Numbered from the stretch's first letter, positions 37,437-46,523 are shown. The stretch is 64,000 nt of DNA from Labrys okinawensis (GCF_002982075.1 NZ_PUEJ01000002.1:186001-250000); one strand, 5' to 3'. Translations and numbers: made by a program. Notes: a model not told the origin generated them from the letters alone.

Positions 37437-38609
37437 ATGTCCTGGATCACCTCTGAGGAAGCCCTCGCCCTGCTCAAGGTCCAGCCGCAGACGCTCTATG
37501 CCAATGTCAGCCGCGGCCGGATCCGCACCAGGCCGCATCCGCAGGACGTGCGGCGCAGCCTCTATCATGGCGAGGACGTCAAAAGGCTGGCGGGACGCCA
37601 TGCCGGGCGCCGCAGTGTCGCCGACGTCGCCACGCAGACCATCTCCTTTGGCGAGCCCGTGCTGGCCTCCGGTCTCTCCACCATCGCCGACGGCCGCCTG
37701 TGGTATCGCGGCGAAGATGCCGCCGGCCTGGCGGAGCGGGCGAGCCTCGAAGAGATCGCGCGACTGCTCTGGCAGGTCGGCAGGGTCGATTTCGCCTTTC
37801 CGCCCACCGTCAAGGGCACCCCGGTCCCGGCCAATCCTTTCGAAGCCGCGCTGCTCGCATTGGCAAGACGGGCCAGCCATGACTTTCCCACCGGCGGGCG
37901 CTCGCATGCCGTGCTCTGCCGGGAAGCGGCGGGCCTGGTCGGCACCATGGCGGCCGCCATGCTCGGCGGGGGCGCCGATGGTGCCTTGCCGCTGCACCAG
38001 CAGGCCGCGCAGGCCTGGCAGGCGCCCGACGCCGCCGACCTCATACGGCGCGCCCTGGTGCTGCTGGCGGATCATGAGCTCAACGCCTCGACCTTCGCGG
38101 CCCGCACGGCCGCATCGACGGGCGCTCCGCTGGCCGCCGGCCTGCTGGCAGGGCTGGGTACCCTCGCCGGCCCGCTGCACGGGACCGCCGCCGTGAGCAT
38201 GCAGGCCTTGGCGGAGACGGCCCGGCGCATCGGCGCCCGGCGCGCCGTGCATGACTGGCTTTCCCGGGGCCATCGCCTGCCGGCCTTCGGCCATCCGCTC
38301 TATCCCGGCGGAGATCCCCGCGCGACTGCCCTTCTGGCCTGCTTTCCCTGCAGCGAGATCTATGAGGAGATTCGTGAGGCCGTGGCCGAGCACGGCGACG
38401 AGCCTCCCAATGTCGACTTCGCCCTCGCCGCCCTCGCCGACCGCCATGGCCTGCCGGCGAGCACGCCCTTCACGCTCTTCGCCCTCGCACGCTCGGTCGG
38501 CTGGATCGCCCATATGCTCGAGCAGACCGCCAGGGGCAGCCTGATCCGCCCGCGCGCCCATTATGACGGGCCCCCGCTGACGACGGCGGCCAGCGTGGAG
38601 ACGGCCTGA
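37437..38609 (+). CDS. citrate synthase family protein with N-terminal helix-turn-helix-like segment
   Basis: 390 residues. Residues 1-55 (SWITSEEALALLKVQPQTL, then RGRIRTRPHPQDVRRSLYH) look like a MerR/excisionase-type HTH; the rest is a citrate-synthase fold with His248 (GPLHGT), His286 (AFGHPLY) and Asp327 (NVDFALAAL) in the catalytic positions. Members with this layout are often paired with a second citrate-synthase-family gene, as here. It could be an enzyme, a DNA-binding regulator of the divergent gene, or both. ATG 37437 is the start that begins the HTH-like segment. Confidence 0.88.
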   Translation: MSWITSEEALALLKVQPQTLYANVSRGRIRTRPHPQDVRRSLYHGEDVKRLAGRHAGRRSVADVATQTISFGEPVLASGLSTIADGRLWYRGEDAAGLAERASLEEIARLLWQVGRVDFAFPPTVKGTPVPANPFEAALLALARRASHDFPTGGRSHAVLCREAAGLVGTMAAAMLGGGADGALPLHQQAAQAWQAPDAADLIRRALVLLADHELNASTFAARTAASTGAPLAAGLLAGLGTLAGPLHGTAAVSMQALAETARRIGARRAVHDWLSRGHRLPAFGHPLYPGGDPRATALLACFPCSEIYEEIREAVAEHGDEPPNVDFALAALADRHGLPASTPFTLFALARSVGWIAHMLEQTARGSLIRPRAHYDGPPLTTAASVETA

Positions 38610-38668
38610 CGCCCGCCAGCGACCGCCTGCGCAGGCAAGGGTATCCGGCCGTTGAACAAGCCAGGCCG

Positions 38669-38908
38669 TCAGTCCGAGTCCTTGAACTCGCTTTCCGCCA
38701 AGGCCCGGAGTTCGGCCTCATGGCCAGGATAGGCCGCGGCCGGCAGGTCCTGCAGCGTCAGCCGCAAGCTCGCCATTTGCAACAGATGCTGCTGCTTCGG
38801 CGTCGGGGTCTCCAGGTCGAAGAGCGAGGCGATCCTGTCGCGCAGCCAGCGGTCATGCTCGGTGGCGTCCCAGCCGCTATATCGGAGCCATTCCGCCTTG
38901 GGGTCCAT
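38669..38908 (-). CDS. hypothetical protein, 79 aa
   Basis: Soluble, no signal peptide. AAGGAGG seven bases before ATG 38908 makes it a good translational unit. Sequence starts MDPKAEWLRYSGWDATEHD and continues with two helices (LRDRIASLFDLE, KQQHLLQMASLRLTL). No family recognised. Stands alone between repeat F and the end of the citrate-synthase gene. Confidence 0.72.
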   Translation of the reverse strand: MDPKAEWLRYSGWDATEHDRWLRDRIASLFDLETPTPKQQHLLQMASLRLTLQDLPAAAYPGHEAELRALAESEFKDSD

Positions 38909-38938
38909 GGGCAATCCTCCTTCTTCCGCGCCGGCTAC

Positions 38939-39039
38939 CGCGTTTTGCGATTAGGCCGAACCACCAGGAATCGCAAAGACGGCTGGAAACAAGCAGTTAG
39001 GGCAAAGCGCGTTCACACTGGAGCGCGTTTTGCCCCTAG
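38939..39039. repeat. intergenic inverted repeat, type F
   Basis: GCGTTTTGCGATTAGG / CAGGAATCGCAAAGACG followed by GGCAAAGCGCGTTCA / GAGCGCGTTTTGCCCC. Second copy of the element at 34791-34891; lies upstream of both the 79-aa gene and the NUDIX gene. Confidence 0.82.
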
Positions 39040-39166
39040 GAACCGCTCCCCTCACCGGCGCGTTGTCAACGGCAAGCCGCTTTTCGATCGTTACATGTTG
39101 CCAAAACAACAATCTGCGTCGAATATCTGACATAAAATGCGCCCGATTGGGCTATAGTGTCGAGCA

Positions 39167-39601
39167 ATGTCCAGAAAAGACAAAAAGAAGCGCCCGGCCG
39201 ATACGCAGCATCAAGTGGGTGCGCTTCCCGTGCGCGAGCGGGACGGACGCCTCGAAGTTTGCTTGATCACCACGCGCGAGACCAGCCGTTGGTCGATCCC
39301 GAAGGGATGGCCGATGAAGGGGCGCAACGATTGGGAGGCAGCGCGCATCGAGGCCGAGCAGGAAGCCGGCCTGGTCGGGACCGTCGGCAAGAAGCCCTGC
39401 GGCAGCTTCATCTATTGGAAACGCCGCGCCGAGCATTTCGATCTGGTTGAAGTCTGCGTGTACCCTTTGCGTGTGAATGCGACATTGCCGACCTGGAAGG
39501 AGATCGGCCAGCGTCAGGTGCGCTGGGTCCTGCCGGCGGATGCGGCTCTCGTGGTCGAGGAGCCGGGGCTATCCTCCCTGTTGCAGAGCATGAAACCCTG
39601 A
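39167..39601 (+). CDS. NUDIX hydrolase
   Basis: 144 residues, a single NUDIX domain of the DIPP/MutT-like type: GALPVRERDGRLEVCLITTR, the SIPKGWPMKG loop and a Nudix box EAARIEAEQEAGL in which the catalytic glutamates are kept. Expected to hydrolyse a nucleoside- or inositol-linked diphosphate. Monocistronic; convergent with the DMT exporter. Confidence 0.87.
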   Translation: MSRKDKKKRPADTQHQVGALPVRERDGRLEVCLITTRETSRWSIPKGWPMKGRNDWEAARIEAEQEAGLVGTVGKKPCGSFIYWKRRAEHFDLVEVCVYPLRVNATLPTWKEIGQRQVRWVLPADAALVVEEPGLSSLLQSMKP

Positions 39602-39610
39602 GCGGCTTGG

Positions 39611-39658
39611 CGAAGGGCGATCGCAGGGAGCCTTCGGCCAGTTCGGCGCTTTTTTTTG
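39611..39658 (+). terminator. possible intrinsic terminator after the NUDIX gene
   Basis: CGAAGG...CCTTCG can pair shortly after the stop, and an eight-T run follows GGCGC at 39650-39657. Stem is short, so this is a weak call. Confidence 0.4.
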
Positions 39659-39665
39659 AACTTCC

Positions 39666-40556
39666 TCAGCGCTTGCGGCCAGGCAGTGTCATGGCGATGA
39701 CCCCGGCGACCACGCACGCCAGGCCGGCCCACGCCGTCGGAGACAGCGTTTCTCCCAGAAACAGCACACCGATCGCCACGCCGACCGGAACCCGAAGATA
39801 GGCCTGCGCAGTCGTGCCGACGGAACCGAGCGTTTGCACGAGTCGGAAATAGATCACGAAGGCCAGCGCCGTCGAAAAAACCGCAAGCGCAAGGAGCGCG
39901 AGCACGGATTGGGCACTCGGGGCCAAGGTCCAGGGGCGATCGAGGATGAGACTGACCGGCACGAGCACCGCCGCACCCGAAATCAGCGAGCCGGCGGCCG
40001 GCATCACCGGTTCGAGCCCCTTGAAGCTCCTGCCGAAGATCGCCGCGCCTGCATAGCACAGCGTGGCGCCGATGATGGCGAGCTGCGCCCAGATTTCACG
40101 TCCGAAGCCGTCAAGCGCCTCCATGCCGACGATCAGGCATGTTCCGATCAGCCCAGCCGCCACGCCGAACAGCTTGCGCCTGGTGACGGCCTCGTGGCGC
40201 GTGACCGCGGCGGTCAGCAGGAAGGCGAAGATGGGGGAGGTGGAATTCAGGATGGTCGCAAGGCCCGCATCGGTCGTCTGCTCGGCCCAGGCGATCAGGG
40301 TAAAGGGAACGACGCTGTTGAGGCAGGCCTGAAACGCGAAACGTCCCCATATCCGCCGATCTCTCGGCAGTCTCAGTCCGCGCAGCCGGAGAACGGCGAC
40401 GAGCACGGCCCCGGCGATCAAGGTTCTGGCGGCGATCAGCGTGATCGGCGGAATGGTTTCGACGCCGACCTTGATGAAGGCGTAGGACGCGCCCCAGAGT
40501 GTGGAAAGGGCCACAAGCAGCGCCGATTGCGTAATCATGTTCGCCTTGGCGGCCAT
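39666..40556 (-). CDS. EamA-family (DMT superfamily) transporter
   Basis: 296 residues with ten predicted helices in two five-helix EamA repeats; the start LSTLWGASYAFIKVGVETIPP and the second-half YFRLVQTLGSVGTTAQAYLR-like segment (before the last two helices) are typical. Exports or imports a small metabolite across the inner membrane; substrate unknown. Confidence 0.92.
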   Translation of the reverse strand: MAAKANMITQSALLVALSTLWGASYAFIKVGVETIPPITLIAARTLIAGAVLVAVLRLRGLRLPRDRRIWGRFAFQACLNSVVPFTLIAWAEQTTDAGLATILNSTSPIFAFLLTAAVTRHEAVTRRKLFGVAAGLIGTCLIVGMEALDGFGREIWAQLAIIGATLCYAGAAIFGRSFKGLEPVMPAAGSLISGAAVLVPVSLILDRPWTLAPSAQSVLALLALAVFSTALAFVIYFRLVQTLGSVGTTAQAYLRVPVGVAIGVLFLGETLSPTAWAGLACVVAGVIAMTLPGRKR

Positions 40557-40736
40557 CCTGTTCCAGGCTCGTTTATTCGCTGCGGCCCTCCTGCCTAGCG
40601 GCTACCGAAACGGAATGTTTCGGTATCGGCCGAACTATCGAGCGTGGACATCGGCTTGTCCCCATTTGCCTGGGCGGTGGGCACGTCCCGCCAGCGCCAA
40701 GCGGGCCGGGGGGGGGGAAACGAGGCGGGTCTGCGC

Positions 40737-41624
40737 TTAGCGGAGAAAATCGCCGAGGGCGGCAAGCACGAGGTCCGGGCGCTCCTCTTGCAGGGTATGG
40801 CCGCATGCGATGGCGTGGCCGCGCACATCGGTGGCCTTCTCGCGCCAGGTCGCCAGCACGTCATAGGTTCGCCCGACCGTGCCCTTCGCGCCCCAGAGCG
40901 CCAGGAGCGGCACCTCGACCCGGCGATCCGCATCGGCAGCGTCGTGCTCCAGGTCGATGGTGGCCGCGGCGCGGTAATCCTCGCAGATGGCGTGGCGCGT
41001 CGCCGGATCGCTGTAGACCCGCAAATATTCGGCGAAGAGTTCGGGCCGCGGCACGCCGGGCGTCTTCGACTGCCCCTCGAGGTGCGTGCGCAGGAAGAAC
41101 TCCGGGTCTGCGCCGATCAGGCGCTCCGGCAGCGGCTCGGGCTGAATCAAAAAGAACCACCAGAAATAGGCCGTGGCGAACGCCTTGTCGGTGTGGGCAT
41201 ACATCGTGGCGGTGGGCGCGATGTCGAATACGGCGAGGCGCGTCACCGCGCCGGGATGGTCGAGCGCCATGCGGTGGGCGACACGCCCACCGCGGTCGTG
41301 CCCGATCACTGCGAAGCGCCCGTGCCCGAGGCGGCGCATCACCGCGACCGCGTCGGCCGCCATGGCGCGCTTGGCGTAGTGCGCATGCCCCTCTCCGCCG
41401 CCCGGCTTCTCGGAATCGCCGTAGCCGCGCAGGTCCATCGCCACGACGCTGAAGCGCTCGGCCAGCCTCGGGGCAACCGCGTGCCAGGTCGCGTGGGTCT
41501 GCGGGTGTCCGTGCAGCAGCAGGAGAGGTGGTCCCGAGCCGCCAATAGCGGCCCGGATGCGGATTCCGTCGGCGTCGACGTCGCGAAGTTCAAAGCCCGC
41601 GAGGAACGGGTCCATCATCGCCAT
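40737..41624 (-). CDS. alpha/beta hydrolase, haloacetate/fluoroacetate dehalogenase-like
   Basis: 295 residues. Nucleophile Asp110 in GHDRGGRVAHR with Arg111 and Arg114, Asp134 (FDIAP) and His276 (CGHTLQEE) reproduce the catalytic set of haloacetate dehalogenases, where an Asp rather than Ser is the nucleophile. The halide-pocket His-Trp of characterised fluoroacetate dehalogenases appears here as Trp155-Trp156, so defluorination is doubtful. GGAGCGGAAC precedes ATG 41624. Ten bases from leuD and at the end of the dctA-leuC-leuD cluster, so it probably acts on a metabolite of that route. Confidence 0.83.
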   Translation of the reverse strand: MAMMDPFLAGFELRDVDADGIRIRAAIGGSGPPLLLLHGHPQTHATWHAVAPRLAERFSVVAMDLRGYGDSEKPGGGEGHAHYAKRAMAADAVAVMRRLGHGRFAVIGHDRGGRVAHRMALDHPGAVTRLAVFDIAPTATMYAHTDKAFATAYFWWFFLIQPEPLPERLIGADPEFFLRTHLEGQSKTPGVPRPELFAEYLRVYSDPATRHAICEDYRAAATIDLEHDAADADRRVEVPLLALWGAKGTVGRTYDVLATWREKATDVRGHAIACGHTLQEERPDLVLAALGDFLR

Positions 41625-41634
41625 GTTCCGCTCC

Positions 41635-42246
41635 TCAGCAGGCGAGCCAGGGTTGCGCGGCGTGGTACCGCTCCTCGAAGGCGCGGATCGCCCCGGCCCG
41701 GCCGAGCGTCGTCCCGACGGCATCGAGCCCGCGGACCAGCGCATCCTTGCGCGCCGCCGAGAGCTCGAACGTCACGCGCACGCCACCGGCTGCGAGAATG
41801 GTCTGGCGAGGCAGGTCGACGGTGAGGCGGTTCCGCTCCGGGTCGGCGGCGAAGGCAGCGAGGGTGCTCACCTGCGCCGGGGCGAGGCTGACCAGGAGGA
41901 GCCCGTTATTGGCCGCGTTGTCGGCGAAGATGCCCGCGAAGCTCGTGCCGATGATGGCGCGGATACCGAGTTGCAGCAGCCCCCAGACAGCGTGCTCGCG
42001 CGAGGAGCCGCAGCCGAAGTTCGGGCCGACCACGAGGAAGCGCGCGCCCCGCCATTCCGGGCGGTTGAGTGCGAAGTCCGGGCGCGGCCTGCCCTGCGCG
42101 TCGAAGCGCAGGTCGTGGAGCGCACCCCGGGCGAGCCCGCTGCGGTCGATGCCCTTCAGGAATTGCTTGGGCATGATGACGTCGGTGTCCACATTGGCGG
42201 CCGGAAGGCATATGGCCGGGCCGGCCACGGTGTCGAAGGGCTGCAT
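41635..42246 (-). CDS. leuD: 3-isopropylmalate dehydratase small subunit-like (aconitase family swivel domain)
   Basis: 203 residues. N-terminal NVDTDVIMPKQFLKG and the substrate-loop GPNFGCGSSREHAVWGLL match LeuD. It pairs with the large subunit encoded three bases upstream. In this operon, with a dicarboxylate symporter and no leuA or leuB, hydration/dehydration of a different 2-hydroxy-dicarboxylate (citramalate, maleate/malate or an alkylmalate) is possible; assignment of the symbol is by sequence type only. Confidence 0.85.
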   Translation of the reverse strand: MQPFDTVAGPAICLPAANVDTDVIMPKQFLKGIDRSGLARGALHDLRFDAQGRPRPDFALNRPEWRGARFLVVGPNFGCGSSREHAVWGLLQLGIRAIIGTSFAGIFADNAANNGLLLVSLAPAQVSTLAAFAADPERNRLTVDLPRQTILAAGGVRVTFELSAARKDALVRGLDAVGTTLGRAGAIRAFEERYHAAQPWLAC

Positions 42247-42249
42247 GGC

Positions 42250-43680
42250 TCAGTTCTCCCGGGCGAAGCGACGGACATCGGTGAGGTGGCCGGTCACGGC
42301 AGCGGCCGCAACCATGGCGGGGCTCATCAGGTGGGTGCGCCCGCCCGCCCCCTGACGGCCCTCGAAGTTGCGGTTGGTGCTCGACGCGCAGCGCTCGCCG
42401 GGGGCCAGCATGTCGTCGTTCATGGCAAGGCACAGCGAGCAGCCCGACTGGCGCCACTCGAACCCGGCCTCGATGAACACGCGGTCGAGCCCCTCGGCCT
42501 CGGCGGCACGCCGCACGCTCGAGGAGCCGGGCACCACCATACCACGCACACCGTCCGCGATGCGACGGCCGCGCAGGACGCCGGCTGCCTCGCGCAGGTC
42601 GGATAGACGGGCATTCGTGCAGGAGCCGATGAAGGCCCGCTGGATGCGTACCGTCTCGAGCGCGGTGCCGGGTGCGAGGTCCATATAGGCGAGCGCGCGC
42701 GCCATGTCGCGCCGACGGTCGGCATCGGGTTCCGCGCCAGGGTCGGGAACGCGCCCACCCACCGGAGCCGCCTGGTCCGGGCTGATGCCCCAGGTCACCA
42801 GGGGCTCGATCTCCGCAGCCTGCAGGCTCACTTCCCGGTCGAACACGGCATCCGGGTCGCTGTGCAAGGTCGACCAGTGTTGGATGGCGGCCTCCCAGAC
42901 ATTTCCCTTCGGCGCCCTCGGCTTGTCGGTGAGGTAGTTGAATACTGCCTCGTCAGGGGCCATGATGACGCCGCGGGCGCCACCCTCCACCGCCATGTTG
43001 CAGATGGTCATCCGGCCCTCGACAGGAAGGGCCGCGATGCCTTTGCCGGCGAATTCGACGGCATAGCCGGTCGCGCCCGAGGCGCCCATGGTGCGGATGA
43101 GCGCCATCACCACGTCCTTGGCGGTCACGCCCGGCGACAGGATGCCGTCGAGCATGATACGCATGGTTCGCATCCGGCGATAGCGCAGGGTTTGCGTGGC
43201 GAGATAGTGCTCGATGTCCGAGGTGCCGATGCCGAAGCCGAGCGCGCCCAGCGCGCCATAGGTCGTCGTGTGGCTGTCGCCCGCGCCCACGATCATGCCG
43301 GGCAGGATGAAGCCGAGCTCCGGCGCGACAACGTGCTCGATTCCCTGCAGCGGATGCAGCACGTCGAAGAGCTCGATGCCGAAGTCGCGGCAGTTCTCCC
43401 CTAAATAGCGAACCTGCTGCGCCCCGCCCGCATCCGGCATGGCGGCGCCGCGGTTCGGCGCGGTCGGATTGACGTGATCGACGACGGCGAGCGCGGCCCC
43501 CGGCCGCCAGACCCGGCGGCCTGCTTCGCGCAGCCCGCTGAAAGCCTGGGGGCTCGTGTACTCGTTCAGTACGGTGCGATCGATATAGAGGAGAATCTCG
43601 GAGCCCGGGCCGGTGCAATCGTCGAGGCGGGCCACCGTGTGGCTGTCGATGAGCTTGTCGTAGAGCGTTCGGGGTGACAT
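42250..43680 (-). CDS. leuC: 3-isopropylmalate dehydratase large subunit-like (aconitase family)
   Basis: 476 residues. The 4Fe-4S ligands Cys354 (GSCTN) and Cys414/Cys417 (GCSLC) are intact, as are ASSTNRNFEGRQG and DSHTTTYGALGALGFGIG. ATG 43680 (MSPRTLYDKL) is the family start. Sequence is that of LeuC, but location in a LysR-controlled cluster with dctA and a dehalogenase-like hydrolase suggests catabolic use. Confidence 0.88.
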   Translation of the reverse strand: MSPRTLYDKLIDSHTVARLDDCTGPGSEILLYIDRTVLNEYTSPQAFSGLREAGRRVWRPGAALAVVDHVNPTAPNRGAAMPDAGGAQQVRYLGENCRDFGIELFDVLHPLQGIEHVVAPELGFILPGMIVGAGDSHTTTYGALGALGFGIGTSDIEHYLATQTLRYRRMRTMRIMLDGILSPGVTAKDVVMALIRTMGASGATGYAVEFAGKGIAALPVEGRMTICNMAVEGGARGVIMAPDEAVFNYLTDKPRAPKGNVWEAAIQHWSTLHSDPDAVFDREVSLQAAEIEPLVTWGISPDQAAPVGGRVPDPGAEPDADRRRDMARALAYMDLAPGTALETVRIQRAFIGSCTNARLSDLREAAGVLRGRRIADGVRGMVVPGSSSVRRAAEAEGLDRVFIEAGFEWRQSGCSLCLAMNDDMLAPGERCASSTNRNFEGRQGAGGRTHLMSPAMVAAAAVTGHLTDVRRFAREN

Positions 43681-43740
43681 CGTCTCAGTCCTGCGGAGAT
43701 GGAGAGGCATGGCTCCGCCATGCCTCGGGTTCAGCGTCGG

Positions 43741-45090
43741 TCAGGTCGTCGTGTTGGCTGCGAGGGTGGCACGGGGCACCGCGTCCACATCGCCGCCGAC
43801 CGGGTAGTCCTCGACCAGCCGGCCATCGAGCACGTCGCGCATGCGGGCCATGTCGAGCTCGCCCTCCATCTTCGCCATCACGACGGCCGCGACGGCGTTG
43901 CCGATGATGTTCACGATGGCCCGCCCCTCGCTCATGAAGCGATCGATGCCGAGAATCAGCGCCATGCCGGCGAGCGGAATCGCAGGGACGACCGAGAGTG
44001 TGCCGACAAGGGCGATGAAGCCGGCCCCGGTGATGCCGCTCGCGCCCTTGGAGGTCAGCAGGGACACGCCGAAGATCGCGAGTTGCTGGGTCAGAGTGAG
44101 ATCGATATTGGTGGCCTGTGCGACGAACAGGGCAGCCAGCGTCATGTAGATGCAGGTGCCGTCGGCGTTGAAGATGTAGCCGGTCGGCACGACGAGGCCG
44201 ACGACAGACTTCGAGCAGCCGAGGTGCTCCAGCTTCTCCATCAGCGAGGGCAGAGCCGCGTCCGACGAGCTTGCGCCCAGGGTGATGAGCAGCTCCTCCT
44301 TGAGGTAGCGCAGGAGCTTGAACAGGCTGAAGCCGGCCCAGATCGAAACGATGCCGAGGACGCCGAACACGAAGATCGCGCCGGTGAGATAGAAGGTGCC
44401 GATCAGGCCGATGAGCTGGCCGAGCGAGCCCAGGCCGAACTTGCCGATCGTGTAGGCCATCGCGCCGAACGCTCCGAAGGGCGCGAAGCGCATCAGCACG
44501 TTGACGACGCCGAAGATCCAGTGCGAGGCCGCATCGACGAGATCGCGCAACGGCCTGCCGCGCTCGCCCATCTTCGCCAGCACGATGCCGAACAGCACGG
44601 CGACGAAGACGACGGGCAGGATCTCGCCTTTGGTCAGCGCATCGAAGACGGTGTTGGGAATGAGGTTGAGCAGGAAGTCGACCGTGCCGTGCTCCTGGGC
44701 GGCACCGGCATATTTGGCGACCGCCCCGGTATCGAGCTTGCTCGGGTCGGCGTTCATGCCGGCGCCGGGCCGCACGAGGTTGCCGACCACGACCCCGATT
44801 ACGAGGGCGAGCGTCGACAGCACCTCGAAGTAAAGCAGGGCCTTTCCGCCGAGCCGGCCCATCCTCTTCATATCGCTCATGCCGCTGATGCCGGCGACGA
44901 CGGTGCAGAAGATCACCAGCCCGATGGCCATCTTGATCATCTTGATGAAGGCATCGCCCAGCGGCTTCATGTCGACGCCGAGGGTGGGCGCCGCGCACCC
45001 GACCGCGACGCCGAGTAAAATGCCGGCGATGACCTGGACGTAGAGGCTCTTGTAAAGCGGTTTCGCTTGCGCTTGATTGGCTCTCTGCAC
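43741..45090 (-). CDS. dicarboxylate/amino acid:cation symporter (DctA-like)
   Basis: 449 residues of the DAACS family: eight helices plus two re-entrant loops, with [18 protein letters not shown] as HP1 and [26 protein letters not shown] helix 7 carrying the substrate/ion motif (NADGT). Takes up C4-dicarboxylates or related acids with H+ or Na+. Starts at GTG 45090 with GGGAG seven bases upstream. First gene of the leuCD-dehalogenase cluster, divergent from a LysR gene. Confidence 0.92.
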   Translation of the reverse strand: MQRANQAQAKPLYKSLYVQVIAGILLGVAVGCAAPTLGVDMKPLGDAFIKMIKMAIGLVIFCTVVAGISGMSDMKRMGRLGGKALLYFEVLSTLALVIGVVVGNLVRPGAGMNADPSKLDTGAVAKYAGAAQEHGTVDFLLNLIPNTVFDALTKGEILPVVFVAVLFGIVLAKMGERGRPLRDLVDAASHWIFGVVNVLMRFAPFGAFGAMAYTIGKFGLGSLGQLIGLIGTFYLTGAIFVFGVLGIVSIWAGFSLFKLLRYLKEELLITLGASSSDAALPSLMEKLEHLGCSKSVVGLVVPTGYIFNADGTCIYMTLAALFVAQATNIDLTLTQQLAIFGVSLLTSKGASGITGAGFIALVGTLSVVPAIPLAGMALILGIDRFMSEGRAIVNIIGNAVAAVVMAKMEGELDMARMRDVLDGRLVEDYPVGGDVDAVPRATLAANTTT

Positions 45091-45191
45091 GGCGTTTCTC
45101 CCTGTAGCTTTTCTTGGGCCGTCATCCTGGCTGTCGGCCGCAGCGTTCCCCAGCAGAGAGCCAGAACCCGGCCGATGCCGCTAATGCCGTT

Positions 45192-45206
45192 ATTGCATCA
45201 GGCAAT
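45192..45206. promoter_or_regulatory. LysR-type box between dctA and the LysR gene
   Basis: ATTGC-ATCAG-GCAAT, a T-N11-A dyad with perfect five-base arms, located in the 222-base divergent region. Natural site for the LysR protein encoded at 45313-46299. Confidence 0.65.
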
Positions 45207-45312
45207 GCCGGGCCGCCGTTGACCGCCATGCAGGGACTCGCGATCTTTCCCAACCCGGCTCGCGGGGGACCTGCGCCTTGAAGGGGCTGGACTCGGCAGA
45301 AGGGCTCGACGG

Positions 45313-46299
45313 ATGGACGCCGCATGGCTCGAAGACTTCCTGGCACTGGTGGACCTGGGGCATTTCTCGCGCGCCGCGGAGCAGCGCTGCATCACCCAGC
45401 CCGCCTTCAGCCGACGCGTCCGCGCCCTCGAGGAATGGGTCGGCACGCCACTTTTCACGCGCGACGTCCTTCCGGTCACGTTGACGCCGGCGGGCGAACG
45501 CTTCCGGCCGGTGGCCGAGGAGACGCTTCGGCGCCTCTACCAGGGGCGGGAAGCGGCGCGCGAGGCCGCGCGCATAACGGCCGAGACCGTTCGGTTCGCT
45601 TCGACGCAGACGCTCTCCGTGAGCTTCTTCCCGAACTGGTTGAGGACGGTGGAAAGCTTCGAGAGCGTTCAGGGGACGATCCAGCTGACCGCCGCTCATA
45701 TGGCCGCCTGCGAGCAGATGATGCTGCGCGGCGAGGCGCAGTTCCTGCTCTGCCACGACCATCCGGCCACCACGCATATGCTGGCCTCGGGCCAGTTTCG
45801 TTCGATCCATGTCGGGGCGGACGTGCTGCTTCCGGTGAGCGTCCCTCGCCCGGATGGGGCGGGAGCGCTCTTTGCCCTGCCGGGAGAACCGGAAGCGCCA
45901 CTGCCATTGCTGTCCTACACACAAGAGTCCGGGCTCGGTCGCATTCTCGCCGGCGCACGGGCGCTGGAGCGCAGCGAAGCCGTGGTGAAACCGGTGTTCG
46001 CCTCGCATCTTACCTCGGTGCTCGTGGCCATGGCGCGCGAGGCCCGAGGCATCGCATGGGCCCCCCTGAGCGTGGTCGCCGACGACCTCGAGCGCGGACG
46101 GCTGGTGCGAGCCGCCAGTGCCGAGAACGACATCCCGATAGAGATTCGCCTCTACCGCCCCCGAGCGCGGCAAAGCCCGGCTGCGGAGCGCTTGTGGGCG
46201 CTCGTGGCCGGCCGTGACTGGGACGGGCCGGCCGGGGATGCTGTCGAGGAAGCAAGCCCGTCTGCGCTGGCGTCCAGCGAAAGAGGCGTCGAAGAATAA
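45313..46299 (+). CDS. LysR family transcriptional regulator
   Basis: 328 residues: winged HTH (about 1-60, LGHFSRAAEQRCITQPAFSRRVR) and substrate-binding domain (about 88-295). Divergent from dctA and its cluster; presumed activator responding to a substrate or intermediate of that pathway. The last 25 residues are acidic/serine-rich and beyond the usual domain end. Confidence 0.93.
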   Translation: MDAAWLEDFLALVDLGHFSRAAEQRCITQPAFSRRVRALEEWVGTPLFTRDVLPVTLTPAGERFRPVAEETLRRLYQGREAAREAARITAETVRFASTQTLSVSFFPNWLRTVESFESVQGTIQLTAAHMAACEQMMLRGEAQFLLCHDHPATTHMLASGQFRSIHVGADVLLPVSVPRPDGAGALFALPGEPEAPLPLLSYTQESGLGRILAGARALERSEAVVKPVFASHLTSVLVAMAREARGIAWAPLSVVADDLERGRLVRAASAENDIPIEIRLYRPRARQSPAAERLWALVAGRDWDGPAGDAVEEASPSALASSERGVEE

Positions 46300-46330
46300 T
46301 ACCACCGGTCGCGTTGTTTGACTCACTTGT

Positions 46331-46410
46331 CATTGCGAGCGTAGCGAAGCAATCCAGGAGCTATGGCCAGCGCGTCTATGAGACTGGATTGCTTCGCTAC
46401 GCTCGCAATG
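46331..46410. repeat. intergenic inverted repeat, type G (CATTGCGAGCGTAGCGAAGC)
   Basis: Perfect 27-base arms at 46331-46357 and 46384-46410 (CATTGCGAGCGTAGCGAAGC and complement) around 26 bases. A decayed one-arm relative is at about 53642-53668. Located between convergent LysR and NmrA-type genes. Confidence 0.85.
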
Positions 46411-46523
46411 GCGGTGGAGCAGCTCAGCCGGGGATGACGGTCAGGGATTTCGCGACCTGGCATAACTCTTTGTTTTGACGCGTTTTCTTGTTCGACAGAC
46501 CGGTCGGCTTTCCTGGAAAACGC

